Shown: in pieces, positions 17,315-28,479 of the stretch
How positions within the stretch are numbered: position 1 is the first letter of the stretch
How the letters are laid out: the number at the start of each line of letters is the position of its first letter
Assembly: GCA_028281845.1 (NCBI GenBank)
Contig: JANQJD010000014.1
Location: 62,001 to 126,000, forward strand
Source of the DNA: Rhodospirillales bacterium
GTDB taxonomy: Bacteria; Pseudomonadota; Alphaproteobacteria; Rhodospirillales; Rhodospirillaceae
Length of the DNA: 64,000 bases
Reading direction: 5' to 3'
The notes under the pieces: model-generated
What the model was told of the DNA's origin: nothing
Database searches by the model: none
The model's input: only the letters and a program-made list of their open reading frames with translations
Made by a program: the position numbers and the translations under genes

Positions 17315-20300
17315 TCATAGAGGCTGATATAGAAACTCGAAATATGCTTGTAATGGTGTAATGTCAAGTGCTCCACTTTTCAAAGCTTCAATACCCTCAA
17401 CAGCTGCACGTGCACCCGTCATCGTTGTATAATGCGGAAGATTATGCGTTAGAGCAGTACGACGAATTGAAAAGCTATCCGCTAGAGACATGTCTCCCTC
17501 TGTTGTGTTAATAACGAGATGGACGTCTCCAGAAAGCATCGCATCAACACAGTGTGGACGACCCTCTAAAACCTTATTGAGCACTGTAACTTCTAATCCG
17601 CGTTCATGCAGATAACGCGCTGTTCCCCGAGTCCCTGCAAGTCTGAAGCCAAGACTCGCTAGATGCCACGCTAATTCAGCAAGCTCAGGTTTGTCCCTGT
17701 CCTTGACAGAGAGAAACACCATACCACAGATGGGCAGGTGTGTTCCAGCCCCGAGCTGGCTTTTGGCAAAGGCACGTCTGAAGTCTACGTCAATGCCCAT
17801 CACCTCTCCTGTGGACTTCATTTCAGGGCCCAGAACAATATCTACATTCGGAAAGCGGGCAAAGGGAAAGACTGCCTCCTTAACAGCGACATGTGTTGCA
17901 CGTTTTTCTCTTAAAGAGAAAGACATCAGAGATTCTCCTGCCATTATTCTGGCGGCAATTTTGGCCACAGGCACACCCGTTGCCTTTGCCACAAACGGAA
18001 CTGTGCGACTCGCTCTTGGGTTGAGTTCTAAGACATACAGTACGTTATCTTTTATGGCAAATTGCACATTCATCAGACCTACAATCTGGAGTTCTCTTGC
18101 AAGCAGCTTGGCCTGGTGCTCAATTTCTCCGATCATTGCTGGCGCTAGTGTGTGCGGTGGGAGAACACAGGCTGAATCTCCAGAATGGATGCCAGCCTCT
18201 TCAATGTGTTGCATGATTCCAGCTACGTAGACGCTTTGACCATCGGCAAGGGCATCGACATCTACTTCAATGGCGTTTTCCAAATAGTGGTCAATCAGCA
18301 CCGGTTCATCGCCAGATTCTTTGACGGCATGAGTCATATAATCATTGAGAGCTTCTTCTCCATAAACGATACGCATTGCCCGACCGCCCAGCACGTAAGA
18401 GGGCCGGAGCACAACCGGATAGCCGATCTGCATGGCAACGGCACGGGCTTCCGCAACGGATCGGGCAACGCCATTAGCCGGCTGACGCAACCCAAGTCTT
18501 CGCAGAACATCCTGAAAACGTTCACGGTCCTCAGCAAGATCAATGGCCTCAGGTGAAGTTCCTAGAATTGGAATCCCGGTATTTGCAAGAATCTGTGACA
18601 ACTTCAGTGGAGTCTGACCACCTAGCTGAACGATAACGCCGAGCAGCTGACCCCGCGATTGTTCACGTCTGACCAGAGCAATCACATCCTCCGCTGTCAG
18701 CGGTTCAAAGTACAAACGGTCCGATGTATCATAGTCCGTGGAAACTGTTTCTGGGTTGCAGTTTACCATAATTGTTTCCCACCCCACCTCCCGCAGGGCA
18801 AAGGCGGCATGACAACAGCAATAGTCAAACTCGAGACCCTGACCAATTCTGTTCGGACCACCTCCTAAAATAACGACCTTACTCCTTTTCGTGGGATCAG
18901 ATTCACATTCTACCGGAGAAAGACCATCCCCTTCATAGCAGGAGTACATGTATGAAGTGTATGCTGAAAACTCTCCCCCACAAGTATCAACGCGCTTATA
19001 AACAGGATGAATATCAAGCCCCTCGCGCTGGGAAAGAATCTCCGCAGATGTCTTACCAGACAGTTCTGCGAGACGCTGATCAGAGAATCCCATTGCCTTC
19101 AAACGCCGCAGATTCAGGGCATCATTGGGAACCCCATTTACTCTTACTCCAGATTCTGCGACGATAATTGTCTGTATCTGTTTCAGAAACCATGGGTCAT
19201 AATGACAACGGGCGTAAACTTCTGCCACGTCTAGCCCGTGGCGAAAAGCCTGCGCAATCACTAATAAGCGATCTGGTCGCGGTTGAGAAAGAGCAGAGAT
19301 AATGGCATCCTTCTGATCGGTCGCTGAAACCCCTGGAATATCAATCTCGTTTAAACCTGTGAGGCCGATCTCTAGGCTGCGCAAGGCCTTTTGCAAGCTC
19401 TCTGGAAATGTGCGACCAATGGCCATCACCTCACCCACAGATTTCATTGATGTAGTTAGCAATGGCTCCGTATCGGGGAATTTCTCAAACGTAAAGCGCG
19501 GCATTTTTGTGACAACGTAGTCAATGGTGGGCTCAAAAGAGACAGGCGTATTCCCCGTTATGTCATTGATGAGTTCGTCCAGTGTGTAGCCAATTGCAAG
19601 CTTTGCTGCCACTTTTGCAATGGGAAAACCTGTTGCCTTTGAGGCTAAAGCAGAAGAACGCGAGACTCGTGGATTCATCTCTATCACGACCATTCTGCCT
19701 GTTGCCGGATTTACAGCGAACTGAACGTTGGAGCCTCCTGTATCTACTCCAATCGCCCGTAAACAGGCGATTGAGGCACTCCGCATAAGCTGATACTCCT
19801 TGTCAGTGAGTGTTAACGCCGGAGCGACTGTGATAGAATCACCTGTGTGAATGCCCATGGGATCCACATTTTCAATAGAACAGACGATGATGCAATTATC
19901 GTTACCGTCTCGTACGACCTCCATTTCATACTCTTTCCAGCCAAGAACGGATTCCTCCACGAGAACTTCCTGCACAGGAGAGGCCGCTAGCCCTCCAGCA
20001 ATCAGTTGATCAAACTCAGCCGTATTATAGGCAATGCCACCTCCCGTTCCAGCCAGTGTGAAGGAGGGACGGATGATGGCAGGAAGACCCGTGTCAGACA
20101 AAGCCGCGCGGGCTTCTTCTAAAGATCGCGCTAAGTGACTCTTCGGGGAGTCCAAACCGATTCCATCCATTGTCTCTCGGAAAAGTTGCCTATTTTCTGC
20201 CTTGGTAATGACATCGCGGCGAGCTCCTATCATCTGCACACCAAACCGCTCCAGCGTGCCGTTATCAGCAAGTACCATAGCGGTGTTTAGGGCCGTCTGC

Positions 20301-20575
20301 CCCCCCATAGTCGGCAGCAGTGCATCAGGACGTTCCCGTGCAACAATACGAGATACAACTTCCGGAAGAATTGGCTCGATGTACGTGACATCTGCCATGT
20401 TCGGATCCGTCATAATGGTAGCCGGGTTAGAGTTCACGAGAATCACCCGACACCCCTCCTGGCGGAGAGCTTTGCAGGCCTGCGTCCCAGAATAATCAAA
20501 CTCACAAGCCTGACCAATTACAATAGGGCCGGCACCAATGATCAGGACGGCGTGGATATCAGCGCGTTTGGGCAT
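17315..20575 (-). CDS. carB: Carbamoyl-phosphate synthase large subunit
   Basis: CarB makes carbamoyl phosphate from bicarbonate, ATP and CarA-derived ammonia for pyrimidine and arginine synthesis. At 1086 residues it has both ATP-grasp halves: the first starts [20 protein letters not shown] and the second [20 protein letters not shown]. The C-terminal MGS-like allosteric domain ends with [10 protein letters not shown]. No frameshift was seen. The small subunit gene carA is 30 kb away, whereas the two usually adjoin, so the car operon is split here. Confidence 0.97.
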   Translation of the reverse strand: MPKRADIHAVLIIGAGPIVIGQACEFDYSGTQACKALRQEGCRVILVNSNPATIMTDPNMADVTYIEPILPEVVSRIVARERPDALLPTMGGQTALNTAMVLADNGTLERFGVQMIGARRDVITKAENRQLFRETMDGIGLDSPKSHLARSLEEARAALSDTGLPAIIRPSFTLAGTGGGIAYNTAEFDQLIAGGLAASPVQEVLVEESVLGWKEYEMEVVRDGNDNCIIVCSIENVDPMGIHTGDSITVAPALTLTDKEYQLMRSASIACLRAIGVDTGGSNVQFAVNPATGRMVVIEMNPRVSRSSALASKATGFPIAKVAAKLAIGYTLDELINDITGNTPVSFEPTIDYVVTKMPRFTFEKFPDTEPLLTTSMKSVGEVMAIGRTFPESLQKALRSLEIGLTGLNEIDIPGVSATDQKDAIISALSQPRPDRLLVIAQAFRHGLDVAEVYARCHYDPWFLKQIQTIIVAESGVRVNGVPNDALNLRRLKAMGFSDQRLAELSGKTSAEILSQREGLDIHPVYKRVDTCGGEFSAYTSYMYSCYEGDGLSPVECESDPTKRSKVVILGGGPNRIGQGLEFDYCCCHAAFALREVGWETIMVNCNPETVSTDYDTSDRLYFEPLTAEDVIALVRREQSRGQLLGVIVQLGGQTPLKLSQILANTGIPILGTSPEAIDLAEDRERFQDVLRRLGLRQPANGVARSVAEARAVAMQIGYPVVLRPSYVLGGRAMRIVYGEEALNDYMTHAVKESGDEPVLIDHYLENAIEVDVDALADGQSVYVAGIMQHIEEAGIHSGDSACVLPPHTLAPAMIGEIEHQAKLLARELQIVGLMNVQFAIKDNVLYVLELNPRASRTVPFVAKATGVPVAKIAARIMAGESLMSFSLREKRATHVAVKEAVFPFARFPNVDIVLGPEMKSTGEVMGIDVDFRRAFAKSQLGAGTHLPICGMVFLSVKDRDKPELAELAWHLASLGFRLAGTRGTARYLHERGLEVTVLNKVLEGRPHCVDAMLSGDVHLVINTTEGDMSLADSFSIRRTALTHNLPHYTTMTGARAAVEGIEALKSGALDITPLQAYFEFLYQPL

Positions 20576-21372
20576 AAAAGCAAGATTGTTTCTCCCAATG
20601 AAAAAGGGTGATCAGAAACAGGGCTGCCTCCCCATTCTCTTCCTGATTTTACTGCAAAGATGGTTCAGAATCTACAGAAACCTGTCCACCCCTCTCACAC
20701 ACAATCAAAGAGATTGCACATTCTCTACTGAAAAGAGATCGAAAATTATATCCATCTCTGACAAAAATTCAGACCGCAATGGCAAACTTGTGTCTCTTTA
20801 CTTTCAGAAGAAAATGCAGACTTTTTGCAGTAAAAATTTTTGAAAATTTCTCTCAGTATCAAGATTTTTAATGAAGTATTTTTTTCGCCAGGTCAAGAAT
20901 GTTGCTGTTTTGTCACTTTGTGACTGACGGATGTGGATTCTACGCGCATGCGCCTGTGGAGTATAACAATGCCTCACGTTCCGAAAGGAGATTATGAAAT
21001 AATCTCTCATTTTTTTGCGATAAATGCTGTGTTATAAAAAGAGAATATTTTTAGACCGTTAACACCGGTCAACACACAATGTCTTTGCAAATGTTACCGT
21101 GCTCTCTATCCCATCAGACTTGTCAAAGATTCTCGTCGTGCTATTATCAATATTCCCGACATTATCTATGATTTCTCGCCATATTTTTTACCCTGGGCTT
21201 TCCGCGTGAATGGACTCGCTGATAGCGAAGCAATGCGCTAATCTAGCATAGATTATGGAGGTCAACTTGCTTTATATATTTCATCTCTTATTAAAAAGAT
21301 TAATTTACTATTAATAGATATTTATGCATCCAATTCTGAGATATTGCCTGAGTGCAGAGAGAGTCTCCTTCC
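20576..21372. other. 797-nt spacer between divergent carB and lon-like genes
   Basis: No gene is supported. A 67-codon stop-free plus-strand frame ends with TAA at 21239-21241 and reads protein-like (YRALYPIRLVKDSRR...), but it has no start codon. A hairpin with T-run lies at 20988-21017. This may be a gene remnant plus a small RNA. Confidence 0.35.
20988..21017 (+). terminator. Rho-independent terminator-like hairpin
   Basis: A perfect 8-bp stem GAGATTAT / ATAATCTC with GAA loop is followed by TCATTTTTTTG. No annotated plus-strand gene precedes it, so it would end an unannotated transcript from the carB-lon spacer. Confidence 0.55.
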
Positions 21373-23799
21373 ATGACTGTTGACCCTTTGCCCGCAACCC
21401 TTCTCTATACATCCTGCGATGAAAATGACTTGCCATTCACTACCACTGAGGAACTCGATAATCTGGATGAAGAATCTGTTGGCCAGGAGCGGGCTGTTGC
21501 TGCCGTACGCTTTGGCATTGGCATTCGCCCAGAAGGATTCAACCTTTATTGCTTAGGTTCTAAGGGCACTGGCAAGTCGAGTGTCATCCGACAGTGCCTA
21601 CGTAAGGCGGCAGCAGAGATGCCTGTGGCTGATGACTGGTGCTATGTACATAATTTTAACGATGATCAACGGCCACAGGCCTTGCGTTTACCCCCTGGAC
21701 GAGCCATAGCCTTTCGCCAAGGGATGAATCACCTTGTTGAGGAACTTCAGTTGACAATACCAGCATTATTCGAGAGTGAAATATTTCATGCTCGTAAAAA
21801 AAATATTGATGAATGTCTGAAGAAAAGACATGAACAGATGTTTACCGTATTCCGGGAGCATGCAGAGAGGGCAGGCTTATCCCTACTGCGCACATCGGCG
21901 GGGCTCATTCTAGCACCTCTGAAAGAGGACGATGCACAGGACGATTGCAGCCGTCTGTTAGAAGACGAGCAGGAACGCAATATGGCACATCTGCAGACAG
22001 AGCTTGAAAATTTCCAATGCCAACTCCCGCACTGGGAAAAAGAAAAGCGTCAGGCGATACAGAATCTGGTCTGTGAACTCGCACATTACACAGTTGATCC
22101 TTTGATCAATCGTCTGAAAGATGTTTATGCCGATGTGCCAGCTGTCACCAGCTATCTAGACGATGTGCACAAGAATATCATCGCAAATATTGGTGACTTC
22201 CTTGTTCCCAGGGACGGGACAGCAAGGGACAACTCTGATGCCTTCCAGTTCTCAAGTAGGAGTCGTACCACAGCAGTGGCCGCTTTACGTCGCTTTCAGG
22301 TGAATGTACTTGTCTTTCGAGAAGGAGATCATGGCGCACCTGTAGTATTCTTAGATCATCCTACAAAATCTAATCTTCTCGGTCGCATAGAATATCTGCA
22401 GCAATGCGGGACTTTTTTCACAGATTTTAGCCTTATCAAGGAAGGTGCCCTGCATCGGGCTAATGGAGGTTATTTAGTTCTGCAAGCCCGTAATATTTTG
22501 GCTCAACCTTTTGCCTGGGAAAATCTGAAACGGGCTTTGCGCGCACGGGAAATAAAAATTGAAAATTCTGAATGTGAGTGTGGTTTTTCCTCAAGCTCTC
22601 TGAGTCCAGAGCCAATTCCACTTTCAATAAAAGTTGTTTTACTTGGAGAACCATTAATTTACTATTTGTTATCTCATCACGATCCTGATTTCAGAGAGCT
22701 TTTCAAAGTGGCAGCCGATTTTGACGACAGCACTGAACGGACTCCAGAGACTGTCTTTGCTTATGCTCGTTTACTCGCAGCTCTCGTTCGGCGTGAAAAT
22801 CTACGGCCACTCCATCGTGATGCCGTTGCACGTCTTATTGAGCACGCTGCTCGCTTGGCAGAGGACAGTAGAAAACTCTCTACGCACATGGCAAGCCTTA
22901 CTGACTTAGCACGGGAAGCAGATTATTGGGCAGAGCAGAGCGGAGCAGCTCTCGTGAGCGGTACGCATGTGCAACAAGCTTTGGACGCCCAGATTGGTCG
23001 GCAAAATCGGATTCACGTTCACGTCCGAGAGGAAATTCTTCACAAGACCGTGCTAGTAGACACTGCTGGGGCTGTGGTGGGGCAGATAAATGGTTTATCA
23101 GTTTTTGAACTTGGACCTCTTACATTTGGTGCACCCAGCCGCATTACTTGTCGCGTTCGTATGGGTAAAGGCGAGGTCGTCGATATAGAGCGAGAGGTAG
23201 AGCTCGGGGGACCTCTTCACAGTAAAGGTGTGCTGATACTCGTTTCTTTCCTAGCCGCTAGGTTTGCTGTTGATATGCCTCTCTCTCTTTCCGCCACCCT
23301 AGTTTTCGAGCAATCCTATGGTGGTGTGGAGGGGGACTCCGCTTCCTCAACAGAACTGTACGCTCTTTTGTCAGCGCTCGCGGACCTACCAATTCGCCAA
23401 GATCTTGCGGTGACAGGATCAGTCAACCAGCTTGGCCAGATCCAGGCCATTGGTAGTGTGAACGAGAAAATAGAGGGATTTTTCCATATCTGTCAAGCAC
23501 GGGGCCTGACGGGTGGGCATGGTGTTCTCATACCACGTGCCAACGTCAGACATTTGATGTTACGGGCAGAAGTAAGGGAAGCGGCAGAGGCTGGTCTCTT
23601 TCATATCTATCCCATCACCGATGTTGATGAGGGTATTGCCCTTCTCACAGGTTGGCCAAGCGGTAAAAGAGACGAGAGCGGGACATATCCTGTTGGATCG
23701 ATTAATCGCAAGGTGGCAGCGCGTCTCAAAGACTTTGCAGCACGATCCCACCGCTTGTCCGAAAATATGCCCTCCAGTGGAGTCTACAGACGTAGCTAG
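21373..23799 (+). CDS. Lon-like ATP-dependent protease (LonB/YcbZ-type)
   Basis: An 808-residue AAA+ protease of the membrane-free LonB-like group. Walker A is GSKGTGKSS near the N-terminus. A long helical insertion follows, then the sensor region, then a C-terminal Lon protease domain. The catalytic serine is in VEGDSASST and the catalytic lysine in GSVNEKIEGFF, so the Ser-Lys dyad is intact. It presumably degrades damaged or regulatory proteins. I prefer the ATG at 21373; a GTG at 21352 is in frame but less well placed. It is convergent with the quinone oxidoreductase gene, 14 nt apart. Confidence 0.9.
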   Translation: MTVDPLPATLLYTSCDENDLPFTTTEELDNLDEESVGQERAVAAVRFGIGIRPEGFNLYCLGSKGTGKSSVIRQCLRKAAAEMPVADDWCYVHNFNDDQRPQALRLPPGRAIAFRQGMNHLVEELQLTIPALFESEIFHARKKNIDECLKKRHEQMFTVFREHAERAGLSLLRTSAGLILAPLKEDDAQDDCSRLLEDEQERNMAHLQTELENFQCQLPHWEKEKRQAIQNLVCELAHYTVDPLINRLKDVYADVPAVTSYLDDVHKNIIANIGDFLVPRDGTARDNSDAFQFSSRSRTTAVAALRRFQVNVLVFREGDHGAPVVFLDHPTKSNLLGRIEYLQQCGTFFTDFSLIKEGALHRANGGYLVLQARNILAQPFAWENLKRALRAREIKIENSECECGFSSSSLSPEPIPLSIKVVLLGEPLIYYLLSHHDPDFRELFKVAADFDDSTERTPETVFAYARLLAALVRRENLRPLHRDAVARLIEHAARLAEDSRKLSTHMASLTDLAREADYWAEQSGAALVSGTHVQQALDAQIGRQNRIHVHVREEILHKTVLVDTAGAVVGQINGLSVFELGPLTFGAPSRITCRVRMGKGEVVDIEREVELGGPLHSKGVLILVSFLAARFAVDMPLSLSATLVFEQSYGGVEGDSASSTELYALLSALADLPIRQDLAVTGSVNQLGQIQAIGSVNEKIEGFFHICQARGLTGGHGVLIPRANVRHLMLRAEVREAAEAGLFHIYPITDVDEGIALLTGWPSGKRDESGTYPVGSINRKVAARLKDFAARSHRLSENMPSSGVYRRS

Positions 23800-23813
23800 T
23801 CGGGGCAAAAGAT

Positions 23814-24803
23814 TCAATTTGTTGTGAGAATGACTTTCCCAATAGCTCTGCGTGCCAACAAGGTTTCTAGAGCCTTGCTCACTTCAGCAAGATCCAATGT
23901 ACAGTGGATGTAAGGGCACAAGTCACCAGCGACAAACCACTCCAACAACTTTTGGAAGGCAATGCGTATGCCAGCTGGATCTATGGTGCGGTAAGCGTTA
24001 AAGCTGAATCCAATACAGGATATATTTTTTACCATCATGATATTCGCCGGAATCTGTGGCACGTGACCTGAAGCAAACCCTACCACGAGAAGACGGCCAT
24101 TTGGTGCAAGGACTCGCAATGATTCTGTGGAGATAGTCCCACCAACAGGATCATAAATGACGTCTGCACCGTGGCCCCCAGTCAACGTTCGGATCACCTC
24201 CCGTACGTTTTCTTGCCGATAGTTGATGAGGTAATCAGCCCCTCTTTCTTTTGCAATTTTTAGTTTGTCCTTACTGCCTGCAGTAGCGATCACAGTGGCC
24301 CCTATGAGCCTACCGCACTCGACTGCTGTGAGCCCCACACCACCTGCTGCACCGTGTACTACTAACACATCTCCAGCCTGCAAATGTGCCCGCATTTTAA
24401 GACCGTAATAAGAAGTACCGTAGGCAATGGGAAAGCCAGCTGCTTGGATAAAATCCATAGAATCAGGGATGGCGAAAACATCTGAAGCCCGTACCACGCA
24501 CTCTTCTGCAAAACCGCCGCTCCTTGTGATGGCCATCACTCGATCACCGACTCTGCAGGGAGCATCATGGGCATGGATCTCTAGAACCACCCCTGAGACT
24601 TCGAAGCCAGGGATGAAAGGAGGCTCTAGCTTATCCTGATAGCGCCCTTGGAGAGTCAGAGTGTCAGCAAAATTGACTCCTGCCGCCTGAACGGCAATCC
24701 GGACATACCCTTCGGACAGATTCGGTGGCGGCAGCTCTTGAAGTATTAAGTTTTTATCAAAATTAAAATCTTTGCTCAAAGAACAACATACTATAGCTCG
24801 CAT
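23814..24803 (-). CDS. NADPH:quinone oxidoreductase family (zeta-crystallin-like MDR)
   Basis: A medium-chain dehydrogenase/reductase without zinc ligands. The quinone-reductase N-terminal domain includes GVNFADTLTLQGRY. The Rossmann NADPH motif is VHGAAGGVGLTAVE, with GSKDKLKIAKERGAD and DVIYDPVGG following. It reduces quinones or alpha,beta-unsaturated carbonyls; the substrate is not defined. The start is chosen at 24803, 10 nt after AGAGG; three extra codons are possible. Confidence 0.88.
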   Translation of the reverse strand: MRAIVCCSLSKDFNFDKNLILQELPPPNLSEGYVRIAVQAAGVNFADTLTLQGRYQDKLEPPFIPGFEVSGVVLEIHAHDAPCRVGDRVMAITRSGGFAEECVVRASDVFAIPDSMDFIQAAGFPIAYGTSYYGLKMRAHLQAGDVLVVHGAAGGVGLTAVECGRLIGATVIATAGSKDKLKIAKERGADYLINYRQENVREVIRTLTGGHGADVIYDPVGGTISTESLRVLAPNGRLLVVGFASGHVPQIPANIMMVKNISCIGFSFNAYRTIDPAGIRIAFQKLLEWFVAGDLCPYIHCTLDLAEVSKALETLLARRAIGKVILTTN

Positions 24804-24812
24804 AGAATCCAT

Positions 24813-25319
24813 GCCTCTTTAAGTCTTTCCTATCCTACCTTATTCTACCACCCACTCCCCCTCTGCACGAGGTACAGAGTATGATAGGAAAATGGCAAGA
24901 GATAATTTTGAGCTTCGAACTCCTTCGACCAGGTAGCCGGTGAACGCGCATTTGATTCCATGCAGGGCAGGCGAAAGATCGTACCAAATCAAATCCTCAC
25001 CTCACAGACACAGCATTGTGACAAATGTGACAAATGCCATGCATTTGACTGAGTCACATTAGAGCTCATGCCTCAAGCTTGGGGGGCAATTTTTCGCTCT
25101 TTCAACGGCTACTCTTTCAACATCATGACTATGACAGGGAAGAAAGGTATTCATGCCATACTCTTTAGACTATTTAGTACCTATTTAGTACTCTAGCCGG
25201 AAAGCTATTCCGGGGAATACCGTGCCGGGGACGACGGGGACTACCGTGGTTTAGTTTACACATGTTTTCTGCCTTGTTATTGTTGTATTCGTCCGGCTGA
25301 GATGGGAGGAGCGACAAGG
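24813..25319. other. Spacer upstream of prs, tandem repeats only
   Basis: No gene is visible. Perfect 2x9 bp (25017-25034) and 2x11 bp (25170-25191) tandem duplications are present. The region likely contains divergent promoters for the quinone reductase and prs, but I cannot place them. Confidence 0.45.
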
Positions 25320-26252
25320 ATGAAGATCCTAACGTGTAATTCTAATCGCCCTCTGGCAGAAGCGGTGGCGAGTTATTTAACAATTGACCTGACACGGGCT
25401 AGTATACGTCGCTTCTCAGATATGGAGGTTTTTGTCGAAATCCATGAAAATGTGCGTGGTGAAGATGTGTTTGTTGTCCAGTCCACATCCTACCCTGCGA
25501 ACGACAATCTTATGGAATTGCTGGTGACGCTTGATGCTTTAAAGCGCGGCTCAGCGCGCCGTGTAACAGCAGTTATTCCATATTTTGGTTATGCACGACA
25601 AGATCGTAAAACTGGTCCCCGTACCCCGATTTCAGCAAAGTTAGTTGCTAACCTTATTCATACCGCTGGTGCTAGTCGTGTTCTTACACTAGATTTACAT
25701 TCTGGCCAGATTCAAGGATTTTTTGACATACCGCTCGATAACCTCTATGCCGCGCCGGTGTTCACTAAAGATATCAAGAACCACTTTAATGGAGAGGACA
25801 TCATAGTGGTTTCCCCTGACGTTGGTGGCGTAGTACGAGCGCGTGCCGTTGCAAAACGACTAGACGCAGATCTCGCTATTGTCGACAAGCGGCGTGAACG
25901 CGCTGGAGTCTCAGAGGTCGTCAATATCATCGGCGATATCAGAGGCCGTCGCTGCATCATGGTCGATGACATTGTCGATTCGGCTGGGACTCTATGTAAT
26001 GCTGCCGTCGCATTACAGGACGCTGGCGCCGCCGCTGTACACTGTTACGTCACACACGGCGTTTTGTCGGGTGGTGCCGTAGAGCGCGTCACAACTGCAC
26101 CGCTCGAATCTCTAATCATTACAGATAGTATCCAGGCCACTGAATCTGTGCGTAAGGCCCATAACATCAAACAACTTTCAATTGCACCACTCATGGCAGA
26201 ATCTATCTTGCGGATTAGCGAAGAGCGATCAGTCTCGAGTTTATTTGACTAA
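25320..26252 (+). CDS. prs: Ribose-phosphate pyrophosphokinase
   Basis: Prs makes PRPP from ribose-5-phosphate and ATP for nucleotide, His and Trp synthesis. It shows the [20 protein letters not shown] region, the Class [11 protein letters not shown] loop ([16 protein letters not shown]) and the PRPP-binding [10 protein letters not shown]. The ATG at 25320 is 11 nt after GGGAGG and gives 310 residues, the normal length; an upstream in-frame start at 25302 precedes the ribosome site and is rejected. Confidence 0.96.
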   Translation: MKILTCNSNRPLAEAVASYLTIDLTRASIRRFSDMEVFVEIHENVRGEDVFVVQSTSYPANDNLMELLVTLDALKRGSARRVTAVIPYFGYARQDRKTGPRTPISAKLVANLIHTAGASRVLTLDLHSGQIQGFFDIPLDNLYAAPVFTKDIKNHFNGEDIIVVSPDVGGVVRARAVAKRLDADLAIVDKRRERAGVSEVVNIIGDIRGRRCIMVDDIVDSAGTLCNAAVALQDAGAAAVHCYVTHGVLSGGAVERVTTAPLESLIITDSIQATESVRKAHNIKQLSIAPLMAESILRISEERSVSSLFD

Positions 26253-26622
26253 CTAGTTTATTGGACTAACTTATTTGACGAACTCTTCTCCAAGTCTTAG
26301 CAGCGTGCCTCTGTCAGCACTCCTCGTACCGAAAGAACAGACGGACGCAATGCCCATGCCCACCTCTTGGCAGATTTTTCCCCTACACGCCGGGACCTCA
26401 AAAATATATCATTCCATGTGAGCACACGATAGGATGTTGCGCGTCGGTCGCTGGAACAAATTTTTCCATGTATGTGGATGTGGATACCGTGGGCTCATCA
26501 TTATGGTTGGCTTTCATGCTGGTGAGTGTCTGTCTCTGTCTGGCTCTGTCTGGCCAGACGCACGCAAATCTCCGGCTGGTATGGTACCGGCTGGTATGGT
26601 AAAAGAACTGACCCGCTGAGAA
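26253..26622. other. Spacer between prs and tRNA-Gln
   Basis: No gene. It contains a perfect 12-bp palindrome GTCTGGCCAGAC (26548-26559) and an exact 2x15 bp tandem duplication (26572-26601) just before the tRNA. Confidence 0.45.
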
Positions 26623-26696
26623 TGGGGGATAGTTTAACGGTAGAACTACCGGCTCTGGACCGGTCAATCCTGGTTCGAATCCAGGTCCCCCAGCCA
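26623..26696 (+). tRNA. tRNA-Gln (anticodon CTG)
   Basis: A full cloverleaf is readable. The acceptor stem is TGGGGGA / TCCCCCA, the anticodon stem ACCGG / CCGGT with loop CTCTGGA gives CTG, and the T arm CCTGG-TTCGAAT-CCAGG is perfect. Discriminator G is followed by an encoded CCA. The U-A style first pair and TGGGG start are typical of glutamine tRNAs. Confidence 0.96.
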
Positions 26697-26777
26697 TGCT
26701 GAACGAGTGCACAAGACATATGGTGTTTTTTCATGAACTTTCTCAACATAGAGACACACATTTCTTATTTTGTGTTT

Positions 26778-27641
26778 TCAAGAGACGGTCGCATTCAAAA
26801 GAATTAGAATCTCATCAAGCTGCTCTAACGTCTCATAGTGAATCGTCACTTGACCACCTTTCTTCCTCGACGTGATACTCACTTTTAGGTTTAAATGATT
26901 AGAAATGTCATTCTCTAAAGAGATAATATCTTTATTTTTCACACGTGAAGAGCGTACAATCTTGTTTCCTTCGGTGCGAATGAGCTCCTCAGTTTGACGA
27001 ACGTTCAGACTGCGTTTCACAATCACCTGGGCGAGTTGAGTAGGCTCTCTCGCTCCTAGTAAAGCCCGTGCGTGTCCGACAGAGAGCGTGTCCTGATCGA
27101 GGAGACACTTGACGGCCTCTGGTAAGGTTAAAAGGCGCATCATATTGGCCACATGGCTGCGACTCTTGCCAATGGCCTGCGCTAATTCTTCCTGAGTATG
27201 GTGAAACTCCTCGATCAAACGGCTATATCCTTCTGCCTCTTCCAGAGGAGACAAATCCTGTCGCTGTAAATTCTCTACAAGACTGACTTCTAATGCTTCC
27301 CTGTCTGAGAAATTATGAACAACAATAGGGACATGATCCAGATGAGCCTCTTGAGCAGCAAGCCAGCGCCGTTCACCCGCAACAATCTCATAGTGGCCCG
27401 GGGGATTGAACAGTGGACGAACTAATATAGGTTGCAAGATTCCGCGTCGGCGAATTGAGGCGACTAAGCTTTCAAGACCAACGGCATCGAAACGACGGCG
27501 TGGTTGGAATCGCCCTGAATGCAAGAAATGAATAGGTGCTGAATGAGCGACATCTTGGAAGGATTCTCTTCTTTCATCATCCCCCAGTAATGAGGCCAGA
27601 CCACGGCCTAGCTTCTGGAAACTCTCCTTGTGCATCGCCAT
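26778..27641 (-). CDS. parB: Chromosome-partitioning protein ParB
   Basis: ParB is a CTPase clamp that loads at parS and spreads to form the partition complex. At 287 residues it has the N-terminal LGRGLASLL motif for ParA contact, the CTP-binding region with GERRWLAA and VENLQRQDLSP, the HTH (QEELAQAIGKSRSHVANMMRLL) and a C-terminal dimer domain. It lies 13 nt after parA. A parS site is 1.4 kb away in rsmG. Confidence 0.96.
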   Translation of the reverse strand: MAMHKESFQKLGRGLASLLGDDERRESFQDVAHSAPIHFLHSGRFQPRRRFDAVGLESLVASIRRRGILQPILVRPLFNPPGHYEIVAGERRWLAAQEAHLDHVPIVVHNFSDREALEVSLVENLQRQDLSPLEEAEGYSRLIEEFHHTQEELAQAIGKSRSHVANMMRLLTLPEAVKCLLDQDTLSVGHARALLGAREPTQLAQVIVKRSLNVRQTEELIRTEGNKIVRSSRVKNKDIISLENDISNHLNLKVSITSRKKGGQVTIHYETLEQLDEILILLNATVS

Positions 27642-27654
27642 TACTCCCCTTCTC

Positions 27655-28479
27655 TCAGGCGATGTTCTTTTCTACGTTAGAGTATTTTTCTTGTTGTAAG
27701 ACTTCGCTTGCAAGTTTTAGATATGCTTGAGAAGCAGGGCACCGTAAATCATAAAGAAGTGCTGGGCAGCCGTGTGAAGGCGCTTCAGAAATACGGACGT
27801 TGCGAGGAATAATAGTCTTGTAGACTTTATGACCGAAGAATCGTCGCACATCGTTAGCAACCATCTCAGAGAGATTGTTACGCTTATCAAACATTGTTAA
27901 TACAATTCCTTGTATTTCCAACCGTGGATTGAACGTCCTTCTCACCCGTTCTATAGTTTTGATGAGTTGAGTCAGCCCTTCAAGGGAAAAAAATTCACAT
28001 TGTAGCGGCACCATCACAGATTGAGCGGCTACTAGGGCATTCAGTGTGAGCAATCCCAGAGATGGTGGACAGTCTATCAGAACATGATCAAAGGCGCTGA
28101 GATGTCCCCAGAGCGCTGCCCGCAAACGATATTCCCGCTGTTCAGCTGTTACCAATTCTATTTCTGCACCCACGAGGTCGACAGTAGCGGGGACTAAATG
28201 GAGATCGGGGACAAGAGTCAATAGAATGGCATCTTTGACTGGTACGTTCGTGACCAATACGTGATATGCATTAATCTTTCTTTTTTTCCGGGCCACCCCT
28301 AAACCTGTACTAGCGTTTCCTTGAGGATCAAGGTCAATGATCAGAACCTTACGCCGTATGGCGGCTAAAGCTGTTGCGAGATTGATGGCAGTGGTTGTCT
28401 TACCTACTCCTCCTTTCTGGTTAGCAATGGCAATAATACGTGGCTTAGTGCCGGCGGAAAGGATTGCGTCATCAGACAT
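27655..28479 (-). CDS. parA: Chromosome-partitioning ATPase ParA
   Basis: A 274-residue Walker-type partition ATPase. The deviant Walker A is QKGGVGKTT with the signature lysine, and Walker A' is DLDPQGNAST. It drives segregation of ParB-parS complexes over the nucleoid. The start overlaps the 3' end of rsmG by 8 nt, so rsmG-parA-parB is one operon. It differs clearly from the second, shorter ParA-like protein at 35.9 kb. Confidence 0.96.
   Translation of the reverse strand: MSDDAILSAGTKPRIIAIANQKGGVGKTTTAINLATALAAIRRKVLIIDLDPQGNASTGLGVARKKRKINAYHVLVTNVPVKDAILLTLVPDLHLVPATVDLVGAEIELVTAEQREYRLRAALWGHLSAFDHVLIDCPPSLGLLTLNALVAAQSVMVPLQCEFFSLEGLTQLIKTIERVRRTFNPRLEIQGIVLTMFDKRNNLSEMVANDVRRFFGHKVYKTIIPRNVRISEAPSHGCPALLYDLRCPASQAYLKLASEVLQQEKYSNVEKNIA

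Noticed and set aside
26398..26761. Minus-strand frames reading GPGFEPGLTGPEPVV across tRNA-Gln
   Set aside because: This is the classic false protein made by translating the antisense of a tRNA-Gln gene; no ribosome site or real homology is expected.
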